From Saururus chinensis (lineage: Eukaryota > Streptophyta > Magnoliopsida > Piperales > Saururaceae): DNA of 64,000 bases. Under the pieces are notes generated by a model that made no database searches, was not told where the DNA came from, and saw nothing but the letters and a program-made list of their open reading frames with translations. Where the stretch lies: positions 2,837,330 through 2,901,329 of the forward strand of contig CP141140.1 in NCBI GenBank assembly GCA_035235625.1, written 5' to 3'. Position 1 is the first letter of the stretch. Each line of letters opens with the position of its first letter. Both the position numbers and the translations under genes were made by a program. Shown in pieces: positions 44,903-57,578 of the stretch.

Positions 44903-47900
44903 CTATGGAGCACATGACATGCTCTGCTGAGATTTTTTTGCTAAGAATAAATGATATTATGATGAACCTTATTAATGTGAATGGTATGCTGATTGATTAT
45001 GAATAGGGTATGTGAGAGGATTGCATAGCCTAATTGGTAGACTAGGTACTAAGAACCCACCTAAAAGTGATGGGTTGACAAGGGTAGTTAGGATTTGGGT
45101 TGGGTGACTCAATTTCAGGATTCAAGATAATAAGACTACCCAAGTGCCACGCAAGGATGAGGGTGGACCCCAGCCTTTGGCAGTTCCCTCCCGGTTTCAC
45201 AGGTCATTACGTGCACGTGTATGACCACCCATGGCACATTCGTACCAGCGTAAATCACGGATCACATAGTTAATTCTCTGAGTGGGTGTTATAGGGCATG
45301 GGTTGTGTAGATTATATGTTATGAATTATGATGCATATGGTTATTATGTAAATGTAATAAATGATTGGTTAAGTTTCAATGAGATGCATGTATATAAATA
45401 TATTAAGAAATTATGTTGTGTATTATTCTAGAGATTGATTGATTGATTATTTGTTGTTGTGTGAACGATGATTGCTAAGATTATAATGTATGTTTTACTT
45501 GAGGCTCATGGAGCATTTAGCTCATGGGTGGAACGTCCATTCCACTGGGTGTATTTTTGTGCGCAGGTTTGTTTACAGATTTGGATGCGCAGGAACGTAA
45601 AGGATAGAGATAACAATCACAGGGATAACGAAGGGAATTAGGATTAGTTTGATTTCTTTGGGAATTAGTAGCTATTTTATAGTTGCAGATGAACACCCTT
45701 TGGGTGAAACTCATGTTATTTGATTCAATAAAAGTTTAGTAAGAAGGTTGTTTATGCTTCAGATTAAATTCTTTATCCCTTGTAAAATATATGTTATCGT
45801 ATTGTCACAACTTGAGCTTAGGTGCACTCCGATGGTGTCGGTCTTTGGACCCTTCTCAAGGCTCAGGTCGTGACACTTTTTGTATAGTATTGGTTTGGTT
45901 GAACCAGATGGATGGTGGGAATGGACCTACATCTAAGGCATTGCAATTGGCAAGACCTTCTATTTGTAGAGCATGACAACTAAAGATGTAAAGGCCCAGT
46001 TCGTCCCAACCACTTGTAGCTGAAACTGATCTTTTTTAAAACCCTTTTAAAGAAAAAGGGAGGTAGGGTTACTAGATGAACGCTTAAAGATTAAGACCCT
46101 CATTAGTGTGATTAGTAGAAATGGAGTTGACAGGAGAGGACACCCCAATCTCTCTCATTGGAGGTGGGTCCTTCCTCTCTCTCCATTATGGTCTCCCTCA
46201 ATACCTTCAATTTGGAGTATGAAGAGGTCATCTAGGAGAATCTCACTGAAAGCTCGGTGAGATCTCTGGCAGGCAGACAAAATTTCGAGGAGACAATCTT
46301 GGCAGTGAGATCCTCTCCAGCTACTCTCTCTTATGACAATCATTTATGAACTTTCCTTATTAATCTATAATTGTTCTGTACAGTATTTCAAAAACATATG
46401 CAACATATGCATATGTAGCTTAATATATGTTTTATAGAACACATTATATACATAATACCTGAATATTTGGCGAATATTATGACTGATGCTAATTTAAATG
46501 GCAAATAGGCATGCACATTACTTTGATAGTTAAGGATATGATTCTCATTTTCCCATCCCTCAGACGTCTCATTGAGATCTTTCTTTGTCCATCTGAGACC
46601 TCACCGAGATCCGAGATGGCCAACCTTGTTTCACACATTAGAATAATACATCATCCAGGTAATTGTCAACCTAAAACCAGTGTATACATATCAAATTTCT
46701 CCCAAGGAACAGTTAGAACCACCAAGTATAATTTTCACTTTTGATAACACTCAATCTGGGTAAAAAGAATGTATACATTTTTGCTTTAAGGCCAAGCCAA
46801 TTCCTCAACCCTTATCAAAGAAAAATACAAAGCTAATTCCTCAACTTGGCGATCAAGGATCAACGGGCCAATGAATAGCCACGAACATAAATTTCCAAAA
46901 CGGCCCAATTCAATAGCAGATAAAATCATCAAATCTCTTAATCTCAGACAAATACTACAACCTGATACAGCTCAAAGCTGCAACCTCGTGGTAAGAGCAC
47001 TCTACCAAATCTTAGTACGCCATGATTAGAGTCAATGACAAATAATCTAAGCATTGTCTCATGCAAAAAACTTATTTCTAGAATTTTTTGAATTACGAAA
47101 AACAAGATCATCACAAGAGTTGAATAAAAAATCTGCAAGAAATTCCTAGTTAGCAAGTGATGGATTACCTTTTTCCCTTGAAGGGGTCATGAAAAAATTC
47201 ACATGAATCCTTTGCACCAAGGCACATCAAGGTCCCAATCTCAGTGACTGACAATGAAAATACCTAAAAGACACAGTAGACTTAAATCAATCTTAGAGAA
47301 AAACTTAAAAGCGCACATGAAAAAAAAAAAAACGTACAAATGCTTATCAAGTATCAACCCTGCCTCGAGTTGCAGCTCTATTTAACAAACAGCAGTTGCA
47401 CTTGGTGCTGTGGTAGATTGACACTCTTCATCCATGAAAACACCTTCGCGGTGTTCACGCTAAGGATGACTAAAAAGGTCTATAGAGATAAGATGATGGG
47501 TAATTGAATTGAATAGTGCAATGAACTGCTTTCATGAAGTATTATTATTCATTTGTGCTTGACTATTATTCCTCATTTGAGGCAAAGACTGTCAGCTCTT
47601 CAAAAATTAAAAGTAATCATGGACAACTTGATGTTCAATGGTTCCATCATCCATGCCCTTCGCTAAGTAAACTGTTCTTGTGTTGTCAAAGCTCGTGCTT
47701 CATCACCAAACTACTAAACATGTTATTCTACCTTCTTCCCTTTTTTGTGTCACTTCTTGTGTCCCCCTTGCTTTTTTTTTGGCAAACTTGTTAATCACTT
47801 AAATATAATTATAATATAAAATCACTCAGAAAAAGAATTCCGTCCTACTATAAGTAATTTTCAGCTAAAAGGAAAATACCCTGCAAACTTTTCACAAGAT

Positions 47901-48679
47901 CGCACCAGCCTCACAAAAGAGTTGTGCCATACCCAAATCTTAAAAAACAAGTTGAAACCAGAAACAGAAAAATTCATATTACTTATTAATAATTCCTTTA
48001 CAGATTGGTAATCAAATAAGGCCAAAATACTCATACAGGAACAAAGGAAATGTTATTTCACCTGTTTCCTGTTCCAATCATACTGTCTAACGCCCACAGC
48101 AGGAGCAAACTGGAGCAAAATAAACCCTTCCTTTGACAGCTTATACGCCCCCGACTGCCAAAATCCAGCACCAAAAAAAGGGAGAAAAATAAACAACAAA
48201 GCTTAATCAGTAGGAGTCACAACTACAGTTTACACCATCAACACCCCACATTCCCAAAACCAAAACACCTGCAGGGCCAGGTTCTTACAATGGAGCAGTG
48301 AGAGAGCATTCAAACATACATCTAAAGGGACGAACTCCGGCGCCTTGGGCTCCACCGTCAGAGCCGCCTTCCCCTTGTAAATGGAATGACCCACAAACAC
48401 TCTCGAAGGCAGAGCTACACAGAAAGGTTAGCTTGCAATTAGGACAACAATGGCCGCAGCCCCGGAAAATGTGCAAATAAATGGAAAAGAAAAAGAAAGA
48501 CGAGAACCTCCGGAGTCTGGAGGGGAGAACTTCCGCTGCGGCTGGAAGTAGTCGGAGCTGCGACATCTGATGGAGAAGCCAGTTGCATCTGGCTTTGGAA
48601 AGATTGGGTTCTTCAGGGAGGGGAGAGGCGGGAGGCCGGAGGGGTTCTGGAGGGAGACATGAGGAGATAAAAGCGGCAT
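41439..48679 (-). CDS. WHY1: WHIRLY1-type single-stranded DNA-binding protein, plastid-targeted
   Basis: Seven exons on the minus strand: 48679-48508, 48414-48320, 48154-48062, 47263-47169, 42611-42538, 41758-41670, 41558-41439. Boundaries are GT-AG, phases agree and the spliced length is 738 nt (245 residues). Whirly proteins form tetramers that bind single-stranded DNA and RNA, stabilise the plastid genome and can also act in the nucleus. Residues 1 to about 50 are Ser/Pro/Arg-rich like a chloroplast transit peptide. The KGKAAL motif is at 71-76 (FVGHSIYKGKAAL), then KLSKEGFILLQFAP, VFSLSVTEIGTL, FFHDPFKGK, LPDGSGHFFNL and YIPISKAEFAVL. The end is SGAELEWSR, like the acidic aromatic tail of WHY1/WHY3. 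No break was found. WHY3 is the alternative name. Confidence 0.95.
44067..44148. repeat. 41-bp direct duplication
   Basis: The unit (GTTTTAAATTAATTCATGAT plus GCTGTATACACAACAGTGGGA) occurs twice back to back at 44067 and 44108. Confidence 0.9.
44835..44899. repeat. (TA)n microsatellite
   Basis: About 65 bp of uninterrupted TA. Confidence 0.97.
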
Positions 48680-49175
48680 CTTTTCTTCTCTGTGGGAAAG
48701 GAGGGGTTTTGGGAGGGGATTGGAGGCGCGTTCCCGTTTGTAGATGACCCTGAAAGATGGGTCCCAAAGCTCGGACCCGAATAAACTGTTCGGTCTGGCC
48801 GGGTTTGCGAACTTCAGATTAGAACCGGACCGACACCATCACCATTCTCATTCATCCGCCACTCCCTTCGCACATAGGCACGTTGACGAAGCATCCTCCC
48901 CGCCGCGGTCCTTCCTGCAGAGCTCTCATCGTCGCCGGACCCTCCGTGGACACCGCAGGTACCCAATTTGATGTTTTTTTGTGTGGTTGATGATTGTTCT
49001 TTTGATTTTCTCCTCTATTAGGGTAATCAGTTTAGATTAGTGCATCTCGGTACCTGTTTATATTACTGAAAACAAAACAATATTAATTTAGCATTGCAGT
49101 TATACCCTTGTATTTGAGTCTAAGCAAAGTTTTTAGTAACATTTGCAGCACTTTTATTTTCGAGTTCAGAGGAGG
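48680..49175. promoter_or_regulatory. Shared head-to-head promoter of WHY1 and SDH7
   Basis: 496 bp separate the two divergent start codons. A likely 5' untranslated intron of SDH7 runs from CACCGCAG/gtaccc (about 48957) to acatttgcag (about 49150), leaving under 300 bp for both promoters. A GC-rich strip with CGGACCCGAATAAAC and TCCGCCACTCCC lies between them. No TATA box is obvious on either side. Confidence 0.6.
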
Positions 49176-52100
49176 ATGGCTTTTCTTCTATCTAAGACCT
49201 CTTTGCTTTCTCATCTGCGATCCCAACCGCAGGTAGTTTAACACCTTATTCCTGTCAATGTATTCTGCTATGTGTTTCTTGTGACGTACTCTTTTTGCCT
49301 TCTTATTTTAGTCTACGATCCAATTTACTCTCCCTTCTGGACAGCGAAAGTTTCACATCGAATTGGGTGCTCGGGAAAAAGCTGTAAGTTAATGGTTGCT
49401 GATTTTTTTCTTCTCTAGAATAAGAATCAAACAATTGAAGTGTGTCATTTCTATTGATCGTGTTAGGATTCTTTTTTTTTGGGCTACTACCAATTAGATA
49501 GCCAAAGCAATTCACATGAGATTAGTTAATTCTATGAACATGGATTACAATAGGTGAGAATACACGAGTAGCTTTTCACTTTAAAGGATCTTCTTCTCCC
49601 TCTCCCCACTACCCGCCAAAATGTACAATAGATATGACCCGGACAGGTAAATTTCTTGTCAAAATGGAGTCTGTAACTTGATGCAGGGAAAATTTATTAA
49701 AAATAGAACTGAAAGACTTTATTTAATTAATAAAGACGATAAAAAATTTATAAGGTGAGATTAATTTTCGCAGATTAAATGTTGGTGAAAGGATTTCTAC
49801 CATTGTTTGGATTGCTCGTTTTCTTAGAGAGACTATTGTGCTTTGATTTGTTGTGAATCTGATATTTTATCAATTTTTGTGTTGTTCTTAATGTATTTTC
49901 TGCCTTTTAGGGATCATATGAGAAATGACCATATTAGGGGAACTTCAGGGTAGCCTCAATTATTGATAAATGGAGAGAATGCCAATTGAGATGGCTGGGG
50001 CATTTTCGAAGGAGACCACAAACAGCCATTATAAGGAGATCTAATCAATACTTATAGAGTTCCCTATAAGAAAAAGTGGATGAATGATGGTAACTTGGAA
50101 AGAACTGGGGAGAGGAGATGAAGAAATGTTCTGTGATAGGGCCGAATATGGAGCATAAACCCTGTGGCTGACCCAATACAAATAGGATTAGGCGCTGCTG
50201 ATGATGGTGAATCAGTGAAGCAAATTAGTTTTTTTTTTAAGAAGTGTTAGAGGGGAGATTCTTTTATTAGTTTTTTTAAACTACATTTTGAGATTTGAAC
50301 TAACAGGTCAATCATTTATTTTGAATGTTATAGTAGATGTGAAACTATTTACTGACATCTATTGATCATAATCAAATTAATTATAGGTTTTCTTTGTTTG
50401 AAGTTGTTAAAAAACTTATTTTAAATTGTTGTAATAACAAAAAGAAACTGTGAAGAGAGAAGGTTACAAATTAAAAGGGTGTAAAGAGGCAATCTCATGC
50501 AAAATGGAAAAAAGGAAAAACATGCACAAGCAATGAGTAGAGGAAGCAACAAAGGATATGGTTTACATAGAAAATTATTGTTCTCTTTTTAAGAAATTAC
50601 AATTTATTTTTGAACACCACCATCTTTACTTATCGCATTATGTTAAATACTGGACTTTCCTAGAATATAGAGTTTTCTCCTAATTAAAATATGTGAGCTT
50701 TGTCTTGAAGAATATTGTGAGCTCTAATTATCCAGATAGTTAAGATGAAGTAGTAATTTGTATTATCTGGGAAAGCTTCTTCTATTGCCTGCAATAAGGC
50801 ATGTTTAATAAAAATATGGAGAATGAAAGATAGTGACAATATTTCATTTTCTTAATTCCTCATGTTTCCATGGAAAAAACTGCCGGGGCTAATTTTTTTT
50901 GCTACTAAACATGAGTGTCTTTCATCTAGAACTTCTTTGTTTTAATAGCATAGATTGGAGAAGATCCGTTTGGATGTATGATCCTCAATCGAAGATTGGA
51001 TCCCATATAAGGTTGATTATGCTTCAGCTTGTTTAGACTTCCATTTTAGGTGGCCCTTGTGCAGTTGCTGCTTCAACTTTGGGTTTAGTGCTCCTTAGTG
51101 TTGCTGGTGATAGGCTACCAAGAGTGAGTGGTAATTGGATCATGTTTGATGTGATCAATTTCTTCCTATTAATAGTTTTAAATTCACAAGAGTAGAAACG
51201 AAATTTGAAGTAAATTTCAAAAAATTATATCCAATTGGAGTTGAAGTGTAAAGAATTTACTTTGTAATTAGTTGACAATATTGGTGTCAACTGCTTATCT
51301 TCTAAACTGAAACTATTCAAGAAAGGATCCTGAACTAGTTCTACAGGCATGTTTTTGGTGAACATGACCAGGCTTCTGGTTGAATTGGGAAATTAGATTG
51401 TCCTCATTTCAGATTTAGCTGTTTTGTCCAAGTGGTAAATGCAATTTCCCATATTATTTTCTTCATTCATGCCAAATACAGTTGGATATATAATCTGGAA
51501 CTCTAGCTTGATAATTACGGAGGCAAAAGCCAAAATTTCTCTGTAGCATAGATTCTGCAGTAAATCTTATGAGAAGTCTATTGGCCACATAGCGAACTAT
51601 TTATCGCCCTTGTATCAGTAGTTGCAGCCAAAATATGTTATTGGTGATACATTTTAAATGAATATGAAAGATTAGTCTAATTTGATAACATTTAGCTGTC
51701 AAAAGTATTTTCCCGTTAATTTTTTATGATGACCACATGTATATATGATATGCGAGGTCCTAGCGAATACTTCAAAATATTTTGTAAAATCTGGAGCAAA
51801 TGAATTGTTGAATGCTTGATTTGTTTTATTCTGTTACTTCTGCATTCTGTATATCAATGGAGAAATCAATAAGGAGCTCAGTTATTTATGCAGCTCATTT
51901 CTTTGCTGACATGAAAGTTTCCTTATGAAATTGTCTCTTCATTGTAATTTTTATTATAACTACAGCTGTTGGAAGAGGACCCTGCTCTAAAGAGATTCAA
52001 ATCATATAAGAAAGGCATCTGGCGATTGAAACGAGTTGGAGATGTACTTACAATTATTGTTGTTGCTGGTATATGACTCAGACTCACTGCTCCTCTCTAG

Positions 52101-53608
52101 GGATGCATAGAGCTAGCTGTCGTGGAACTTGAAAGGTTACTCAATGACCTGTTGAGTTGACCAGGCCGAGTTGATATGCCTTACTTTTTCATTGGTTGAA
52201 ACTCAGGCACCCACTGTTACCACAGGGATTCAACCTGGGATCTCTCCTTCTACCGAGAGACAAACCAGCACCAATTCTGGCTTGGCTCAATATTTCTTTC
52301 TTGTGCTCTAGGCCTTTGGTCACTGACCAGTTGAATCTTGTGAGTGCAGGAACTTAGGTTAATTTGTTTTGGTCAAGACAACTTGTCTGGATTGAGTAGG
52401 GTAGTTTTATTATGGATAGAAATTAAAGATTCAGTAGCATGTGTGGTTTGCTTCATACTATGACATGCTGTCAAGTTGCCTTTTTTAAATCATTTTGCCT
52501 CAAGTATATAGGGTATTTTGTGGATCTTCTGTAGTAGTGTTTGTTTCTGTAAAATGATCCCCTGCTAGCATGTGCATGAGGGATAATTTGTAAACCCACG
52601 TAGTATGTGCTGGGCAATGGTCCCACAAAGGAAGTGGGGGTAAAAAATGTGGGCCTGTCAAATTTGGTGTCATTCCAGCTTGTGGGCTTCTTCCTTTTGA
52701 GCATGTAAAATCAGCCAAATTTCAGTCATTTGTTTGAAGCCAAAATGATTGAAACTTTACGTTCTGAGATAGAAGGGACCCAAATGTTAGAGTGGAACTA
52801 ATATAGTGGGCCTCATTTTTAAGGGCCCACTTTCTATCTCATTTGGCCTCATCTTTGTGGGGCCACTGTTGGTCCCATGAAAAGTGAGAATATCTGAGTG
52901 CTCATCAGGGATTATTACTTTCAATAGGTTAATAATTGCTTATAATTTTTTTTTATTCATCTACAATTCATAATGAATCCCATGACTTTATTTTGAGATT
53001 TTTTCTTTTAAATACTATTTTCCATACATATATGGTAACTAAAACCTAATTTGCTCATATCTAGTTAATTCAGCTGGTTGATTTGAGTTGCGTCTGTAAC
53101 CTTGGCAGTATTTACCTTTGCCATATATTATCCAATCTAGTTGTGGGGCTTCTTGTTTTCTCCCTGTTTTAGCTCTACCTAATGTTCTATCTTCCCTGCC
53201 CCCCATAATGCCTTTGTTGGAAAATGAGAAGTGACATTTTGTAGGAGGGAAAGAGGAGAAATGACATTTGTCTTCTTTTTTGAGGGGTATTGGAAACATA
53301 TTTTTATAGGCCTATTTCAGTGATCATGGGGTTCTTTTCTGCCAAAAAGGTGGGAGCAGTTAAAAGAAACCATAAGAATAGTTACCATTTTTATCTGCGA
53401 AGTACTAATGTATATTGAGCCACAAATCATATATTTTAGCTTTCAACTAACTAAAACTGATTTAGAATGGTTTGAAATGAAATCCAGTTTGAGGATCTAG
53501 TAAATGCTCCTATTTTTCTGTTCAGGCTGTTGCTATGAGATTTATGTCAGAACAGTTATGAAGAAAGCAGCGGTTGAAGCAGCCAAAGTCGATGGTGCTC
53601 AAGCATAA
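49176..53608 (+). CDS. SDH7: Succinate dehydrogenase subunit 7, mitochondrial (SDH7)
   Basis: Four exons: 49176-49232, 49312-49383, 51966-52068 and 53526-53608. All introns are GT-AG, phases agree and the total is 315 nt (104 residues). SDH7 is a small plant-specific subunit of complex II in the inner mitochondrial membrane; its exact role is not well defined. The N-terminus ([19 protein letters not shown]) looks like a mitochondrial presequence. The block [20 protein letters not shown] follows. A single membrane segment spans about 68-86 ([16 protein letters not shown]), then an Ala/Lys-rich tail. The name rests on my recognition of the conserved block and hydrophobic segment. The start is supported by the presequence. 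Confidence 0.82.
49384..51965 (+). other. SDH7 intron 2 (2.6 kb)
   Basis: It separates coding exons 2 and 3 and contains a LINE fragment. Apart from that it is AT-rich with no recognised feature. Confidence 0.6.
49918..50220 (+). mobile_element. LINE fragment (3' end of reverse transcriptase ORF)
   Basis: The plus strand reads [11 protein letters not shown], then in a shifted frame [19 protein letters not shown] and AIIRRSNQY, and later [13 protein letters not shown]. This is the well-known C-terminal stretch of plant LINE-type ORF2 proteins (IRG-L-V, LRWFGHVQRRP, ADP). Frameshifts and stops show it is dead, and it is 5'-truncated. Confidence 0.75.
52069..53525 (+). other. SDH7 intron 3 (1.5 kb)
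   Basis: No mobile element was recognised with confidence. Minus-strand short frames near 52471-52718 and 53039-53299 have no domain. Confidence 0.6.
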
Positions 53609-54515
53609 TGAAGCCTAGCACCTCAGCCCTTTTTAACTTGCTGCTCTAAATATGCTTCATGTTTTTCTACCTTGTACTTTTTTATTGAAATAAGTATGCA
53701 GAAATTCTTATTTGTTGAGTAGCAAATACTGTTCTTGAAAGGTACTGTGGGTTGATATAGATGCTTCTGGGAATGAGATTATGTTGAGGGAAGATACGCC
53801 TGATTATAGTAGTGAATGGCGAATTTGTTGTTTTTCCTTGAAAGAAGGGCTGGAAGAGAAGTTTGTTTGTCAGGCTTGCTATCTGATTTTTCTGTCAGCT
53901 TCCTCTAAGGGTATATTTACTGCATGCGTCTGTCGTAATTCACCCAAAGTTGCACCAGATCAAGTATCGGAATCGCGTTTATATTATGAAGTGTTATACT
54001 TCTAATAAAAGTATGTCATTACTAAAGTTATGTCATATTATATTATTGGCCATGATTAGATAATAGTAAAGGCATGGCTAAAATCGAAAGCTTCCAAATC
54101 ACGGAAAAAGTCACTTATCTAAAGAGGGATAGAGAGGCATAAAGTTACATAGGAGGATTGGGAGCTTTTTTCCTCCTGAGCTTCCTGCTGCTGCATCTCA
54201 AGAAGTCATTTCAACTGGTTTGACGAGGTTCTTTAGACTTTGGAATGTCGATAGTTAGTAATACAAACAGATCCCAAGTAAAGACTCAGAGCACCCCATT
54301 ATTCACTTCTCATTTAACCTTTTTTATTTTATGGGCGGTGGGCATTCTTGAATGTATTGAATAGGCCTATAAATTTCATGCCTTTTTTTATGATTAAATT
54401 TTATGCCATTTTGAGGAGTCCATCCACCAACCATGTAAATTAATCAAGGTGAACTGCGCTGAAGATTCAATAAGCTATATGATTGAGTGACTGAATCCGC
54501 TTTTCTGTCTTGCTA
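53609..54515. other. 3' flank of SDH7 and intergenic
   Basis: A GAAATAAG polyadenylation-like motif lies near 53687. The 74-codon frame at 53781-54005 shows no domain and is probably untranslated. Confidence 0.4.
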
Positions 54516-54524
54516 TTTTACTCA

Positions 54525-54941
54525 GGGAAATTTACAGATACCCCCTATGATTTGACTTATTTATAATGCCCCTTTATTTTTTATAGTTACATTTAACCCC
54601 CTGAATTGACGGTCACAAATAGAACCGTTAACTTCTAATCACTGAAATTCTATTATTAACCTCGGAACCCTTTTACCCCTTTGATGCCTATACTAATCAA
54701 GTTGCCACTTAGTTACCACCTATACGCTATCAACTTAATTTTTCAGCATTAGCTTTCCCTTGTTCGAGTAAAAGCCCACCTAAAATTGACTTACTCCAAT
54801 ACTTTTAGAGGATAATTTTGAAATTTTAACAAATGAATATAACAGGTCTAACCATCAAGTTAGGGGTTACTTACAAATATTAAAAATAGAAGGGGCATTT
54901 GTAAATAGGACAAAACATAAGGAGGTATTTGTAAATTTCCC
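54525..54941. mobile_element. MITE, 417 bp, Mutator-like target duplication
   Basis: The termini GGGAAATTTACAGATACCCC and, inverted, GGGAAATTTACAAATACCTC match over about 20 bp. The nine bases outside each end (TTTTACTCA at 54516-54524 and TTTTCCTTA at 54942-54950) agree at 7 of 9 positions, the duplication length of Mutator-like elements. No coding region is present. Confidence 0.85.
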
Positions 54942-55457
54942 TTTTCCTTATCGCTTTGTAGCGGGCCCCATTGCAGAGTGTCGGCTTACAATAAATTTCA
55001 TAATCCTGTTGGAACTATTTTTGTAGGAAAAAGCTTAACCTAGATTGGTGTGTACACACGATGTAACTCTTGGGGAGACCAAATTGTGAATCTTATATGA
55101 GAATTGGGATTTTAGTACTTTCAAGTAACGCTGAGTCGAACTAGCTCGTTGAGCTAAGACTGACTCTATTCGGTTTTACTTGAATTTGGCTTAGTTTGAA
55201 CGGAGCTGTACTTGATTTTGGTTCAAACTTGAAAGTAAATGAGCCGATTTTAAACATAAATTAGCTTGAATTGACTCAACTCAAAAATTTAATTGGTTTG
55301 ACTCGAGATTGATTTTAAGCTTTGCTCAAACTCGACTCGATTTGTTATAAATTATTTTTTACATATTATACCCATATTGTACAATTTTTTTAATTTTTAC
55401 CTTTTATATACCTAAAATATTCTATGTTATTTTATACTAATATATATATTATAAGAA

Positions 55458-55613
55458 AAGTTTATATGAGCCCGGGCTCATATACGCCTACGTGAGTCTG
55501 GGCTCTATGAGCCGTCGGATTTACATCCGGCAGCCTATAATTCTCATGGGCATTTAAACCCATGAGTAATATGGGCAGCCGGCTCACATAGGCTCTATGA
55601 GCCCAAGCTCTGG
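55458..55613. repeat. Foldback MITE-like unit 1 (ATGAGCCCGGGCTCAT)
   Basis: It starts TTTATATGAGCCCGGGCTCAT and has inner pairs CTCATGGGC/GCCCATGAG-type. It is closely related to unit 2 at 55634-55815 (GAGCCGTCGGATTTA shared). Confidence 0.65.
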
Positions 55614-55633
55614 TATATAATATCCATATCATG

Positions 55634-55815
55634 TTAGGAAAAAGTTAATATGAGCCTGGGCTCACGTGTGCCTGGGCTCATTGAGCCGTCGGATTTATAC
55701 CCGACGGCCCATCAAACTCATGGGTTTAAATGCCCTGTGAGTTTGATGAATCTGACGGCCGAATGAGCCCGGGCGAACGCCAACGCGTGTGAGCCCGGGC
55801 TCATATAAACGGGAC
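55634..55815. repeat. Foldback MITE-like unit 2
   Basis: The left end GTTAATATGAGCCTGGGCTCA pairs with the inverted right end GTTTATATGAGCCCGGGCTCA. Internal arms include AAACTCATGGGTTTAAATGC against ATTTGAGCC-type and CCGTCGGATT against AATCTGACGG. It is probably a small foldback transposon nested in the hAT. Confidence 0.7.
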
Positions 55816-56207
55816 TCTATCATGTTATTATATTTAAAATAAATATAAATCTTACTACTAATAAAATTGAGAATGTAAGTATGAAATTTTATTTTATTCC
55901 TATTATACCCTTATTCATCTATATAATATATATTATTAAATTTTTAAATACTACCTTTAATTTATCTAATCCTAATAAATATAAATATGTAATTCTACTT
56001 TCATGTTTTTAATTTAACTAATCATATTGGTCTAGAATTAGAGAGCTATTGAACTATATCTAGATTTAGCCTATTAAGTATATCTAGTGAACAAAGTCTA
56101 GATTTCTACCTATTAATTTAAAGTTTTTATATCTTTTTTGCATATGTGCGTACGATTGTACTTCTCTTAGTAACTACTAAATCACTAATTGATTCTTCCT
56201 CTCTCTA

Positions 56208-56295
<88 letters not shown>
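56208..56295. repeat. (GT)n(AT)n microsatellite
   Basis: A short GT run followed by about 75 bp of AT. Confidence 0.95.
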
Positions 56296-56299
<4 letters not shown>

Positions 56300-57509
56300 T
56301 TCAGTCATGAGTCACGACTACTATAAAATATAATTGAATAGAATTAACCATTGGGTCCTCCCCTATATTTATAAACCATAAAATAAATAGAGTCAACTAT
56401 GGGTCCCAAAATTTTACTTGTAATTTGTAATGTGTTGAGTATCTTGACTCTGCCAAAACTCTTTCACACACTTGCGTAGCTGAGTCTGAGCTTCCAACTC
56501 TATAACATTGACTTCAATATAATGAGTAAATTATATAGAATAAATTATATAATTTTAAAGATTTTAAATTCATATCAATGCTATATATACGAATAAAAAT
56601 ATTATAAATGTGCAATAATCATTTTGTCATTTTAGGGCAGTTAGTCTTTGATAAAGCAACTACCAAATCCAAATTATATGCAAGCTTTCATATATCGATT
56701 TGACGATTGGCGATGCGCTAGACACATATGAAAAAATTCTTAATAATACATATACATGAATGTCTATCAAGAAATATATTTGTACATATATATAATATAT
56801 TATTTTCCAATGATCTTTTGTTTCATATGAAATGATATTGATGATCAACAATGCACTAGTGCATGTATATTATTTTATATCCAAGGTAAGCTATCAAGCA
56901 ACCTACTTCCTATCTATCTGATGGTAAGCCAAGTACAAGTCCCTCTGCTTCTAGCTTTACATATAGTTTACCATCTTCCAGTGGAGCCGAGCCATCTACT
57001 TCTCTAAGACCAGTTCCCATATCCAAATCAATCTTCCTCTCAATCTTCATCGGAGTGGGAAGGAAATTACCTTGGCTATCTATCTAATAGTTTTCCATGT
57101 ATCTCGTTCGAACCAAGACCATCCAAAGTAGCATAAGAACTACATGGATTTTATTCTTTTGATCAATCTATTTCATCCAAACCGAGAAGGTAGGCTCCAT
57201 CTTTTTATATTTATCTACTGTTCCGGGTTGTACCCTCCAGAACAAGGCCTTCTCTTTCCGTACTAGGTTAGGTTTGGGACTCTAGCCCTACCATCTATTC
57301 TATCTTCATTTCAATTCCACTGCTTTGGCAACCTCCATACAACTCCCCTTATTTTGTTCTAGCCGCTAACCATCTAACGATGTTCTTAGAGAGCCCTATC
57401 TAGTCGAATTTAAAGCTCTCTAGAGCTGAATGAAGACAAAAATCGAAGTTATTTATTGGAATAAAAACAAGTGGGTCTTCTCTACCATAGAAAATTGTTT
57501 TGTATAGAT

Positions 57510-57513
<4 letters not shown>

Positions 57514-57574
<61 letters not shown>
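57514..57574. repeat. (AT)n microsatellite
   Basis: About 61 bp of AT inside the second hAT copy. Confidence 0.95.

Positions 57575-57578
<4 letters not shown>

Larger units (their letters stand above)
43560..45875 (-). mobile_element. LTR-like insert in WHY1 intron 4 (left edge uncertain)
   Basis: On the minus strand the right edge reads TGTCACGACCTGAGCC, a common LTR start. Nearby are GGGTGTTCATCTGC and CAAACCTGCGCAC-type sequence resembling an LTR R/U5 region. The other end could not be fixed and no target duplication was found. It is probably a solo or decayed LTR. The left coordinate is a guess. Confidence 0.4.
42612..47168 (-). other. WHY1 intron 4 (4.6 kb) enlarged by insertions
   Basis: It separates exons 4 and 5 of WHY1. 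It contains an LTR-like insert ending at about 45875, a long AT microsatellite and a 41-bp duplication. A GA/CT-rich segment (46145-46330) and a related one near 46560-46620 (GAGACCTCACCGAGATCC) are not assigned. Confidence 0.75.

Noticed and set aside
46940-47030. Possible tRNA-like stretch (CTCGTGGTAAGAGCAC)
   Set aside because: It resembles a D-arm only; no acceptor stem or T-arm could be paired.
48285-48767. 160-codon minus-strand frame overlapping WHY1 exons 1 and 2
   Set aside because: It reads through intron 1 in another frame; the spliced WHY1 frame explains the region.
53781-54005. 74-codon frame downstream of SDH7
   Set aside because: No recognisable domain; it lies in the probable 3' untranslated or intergenic region.
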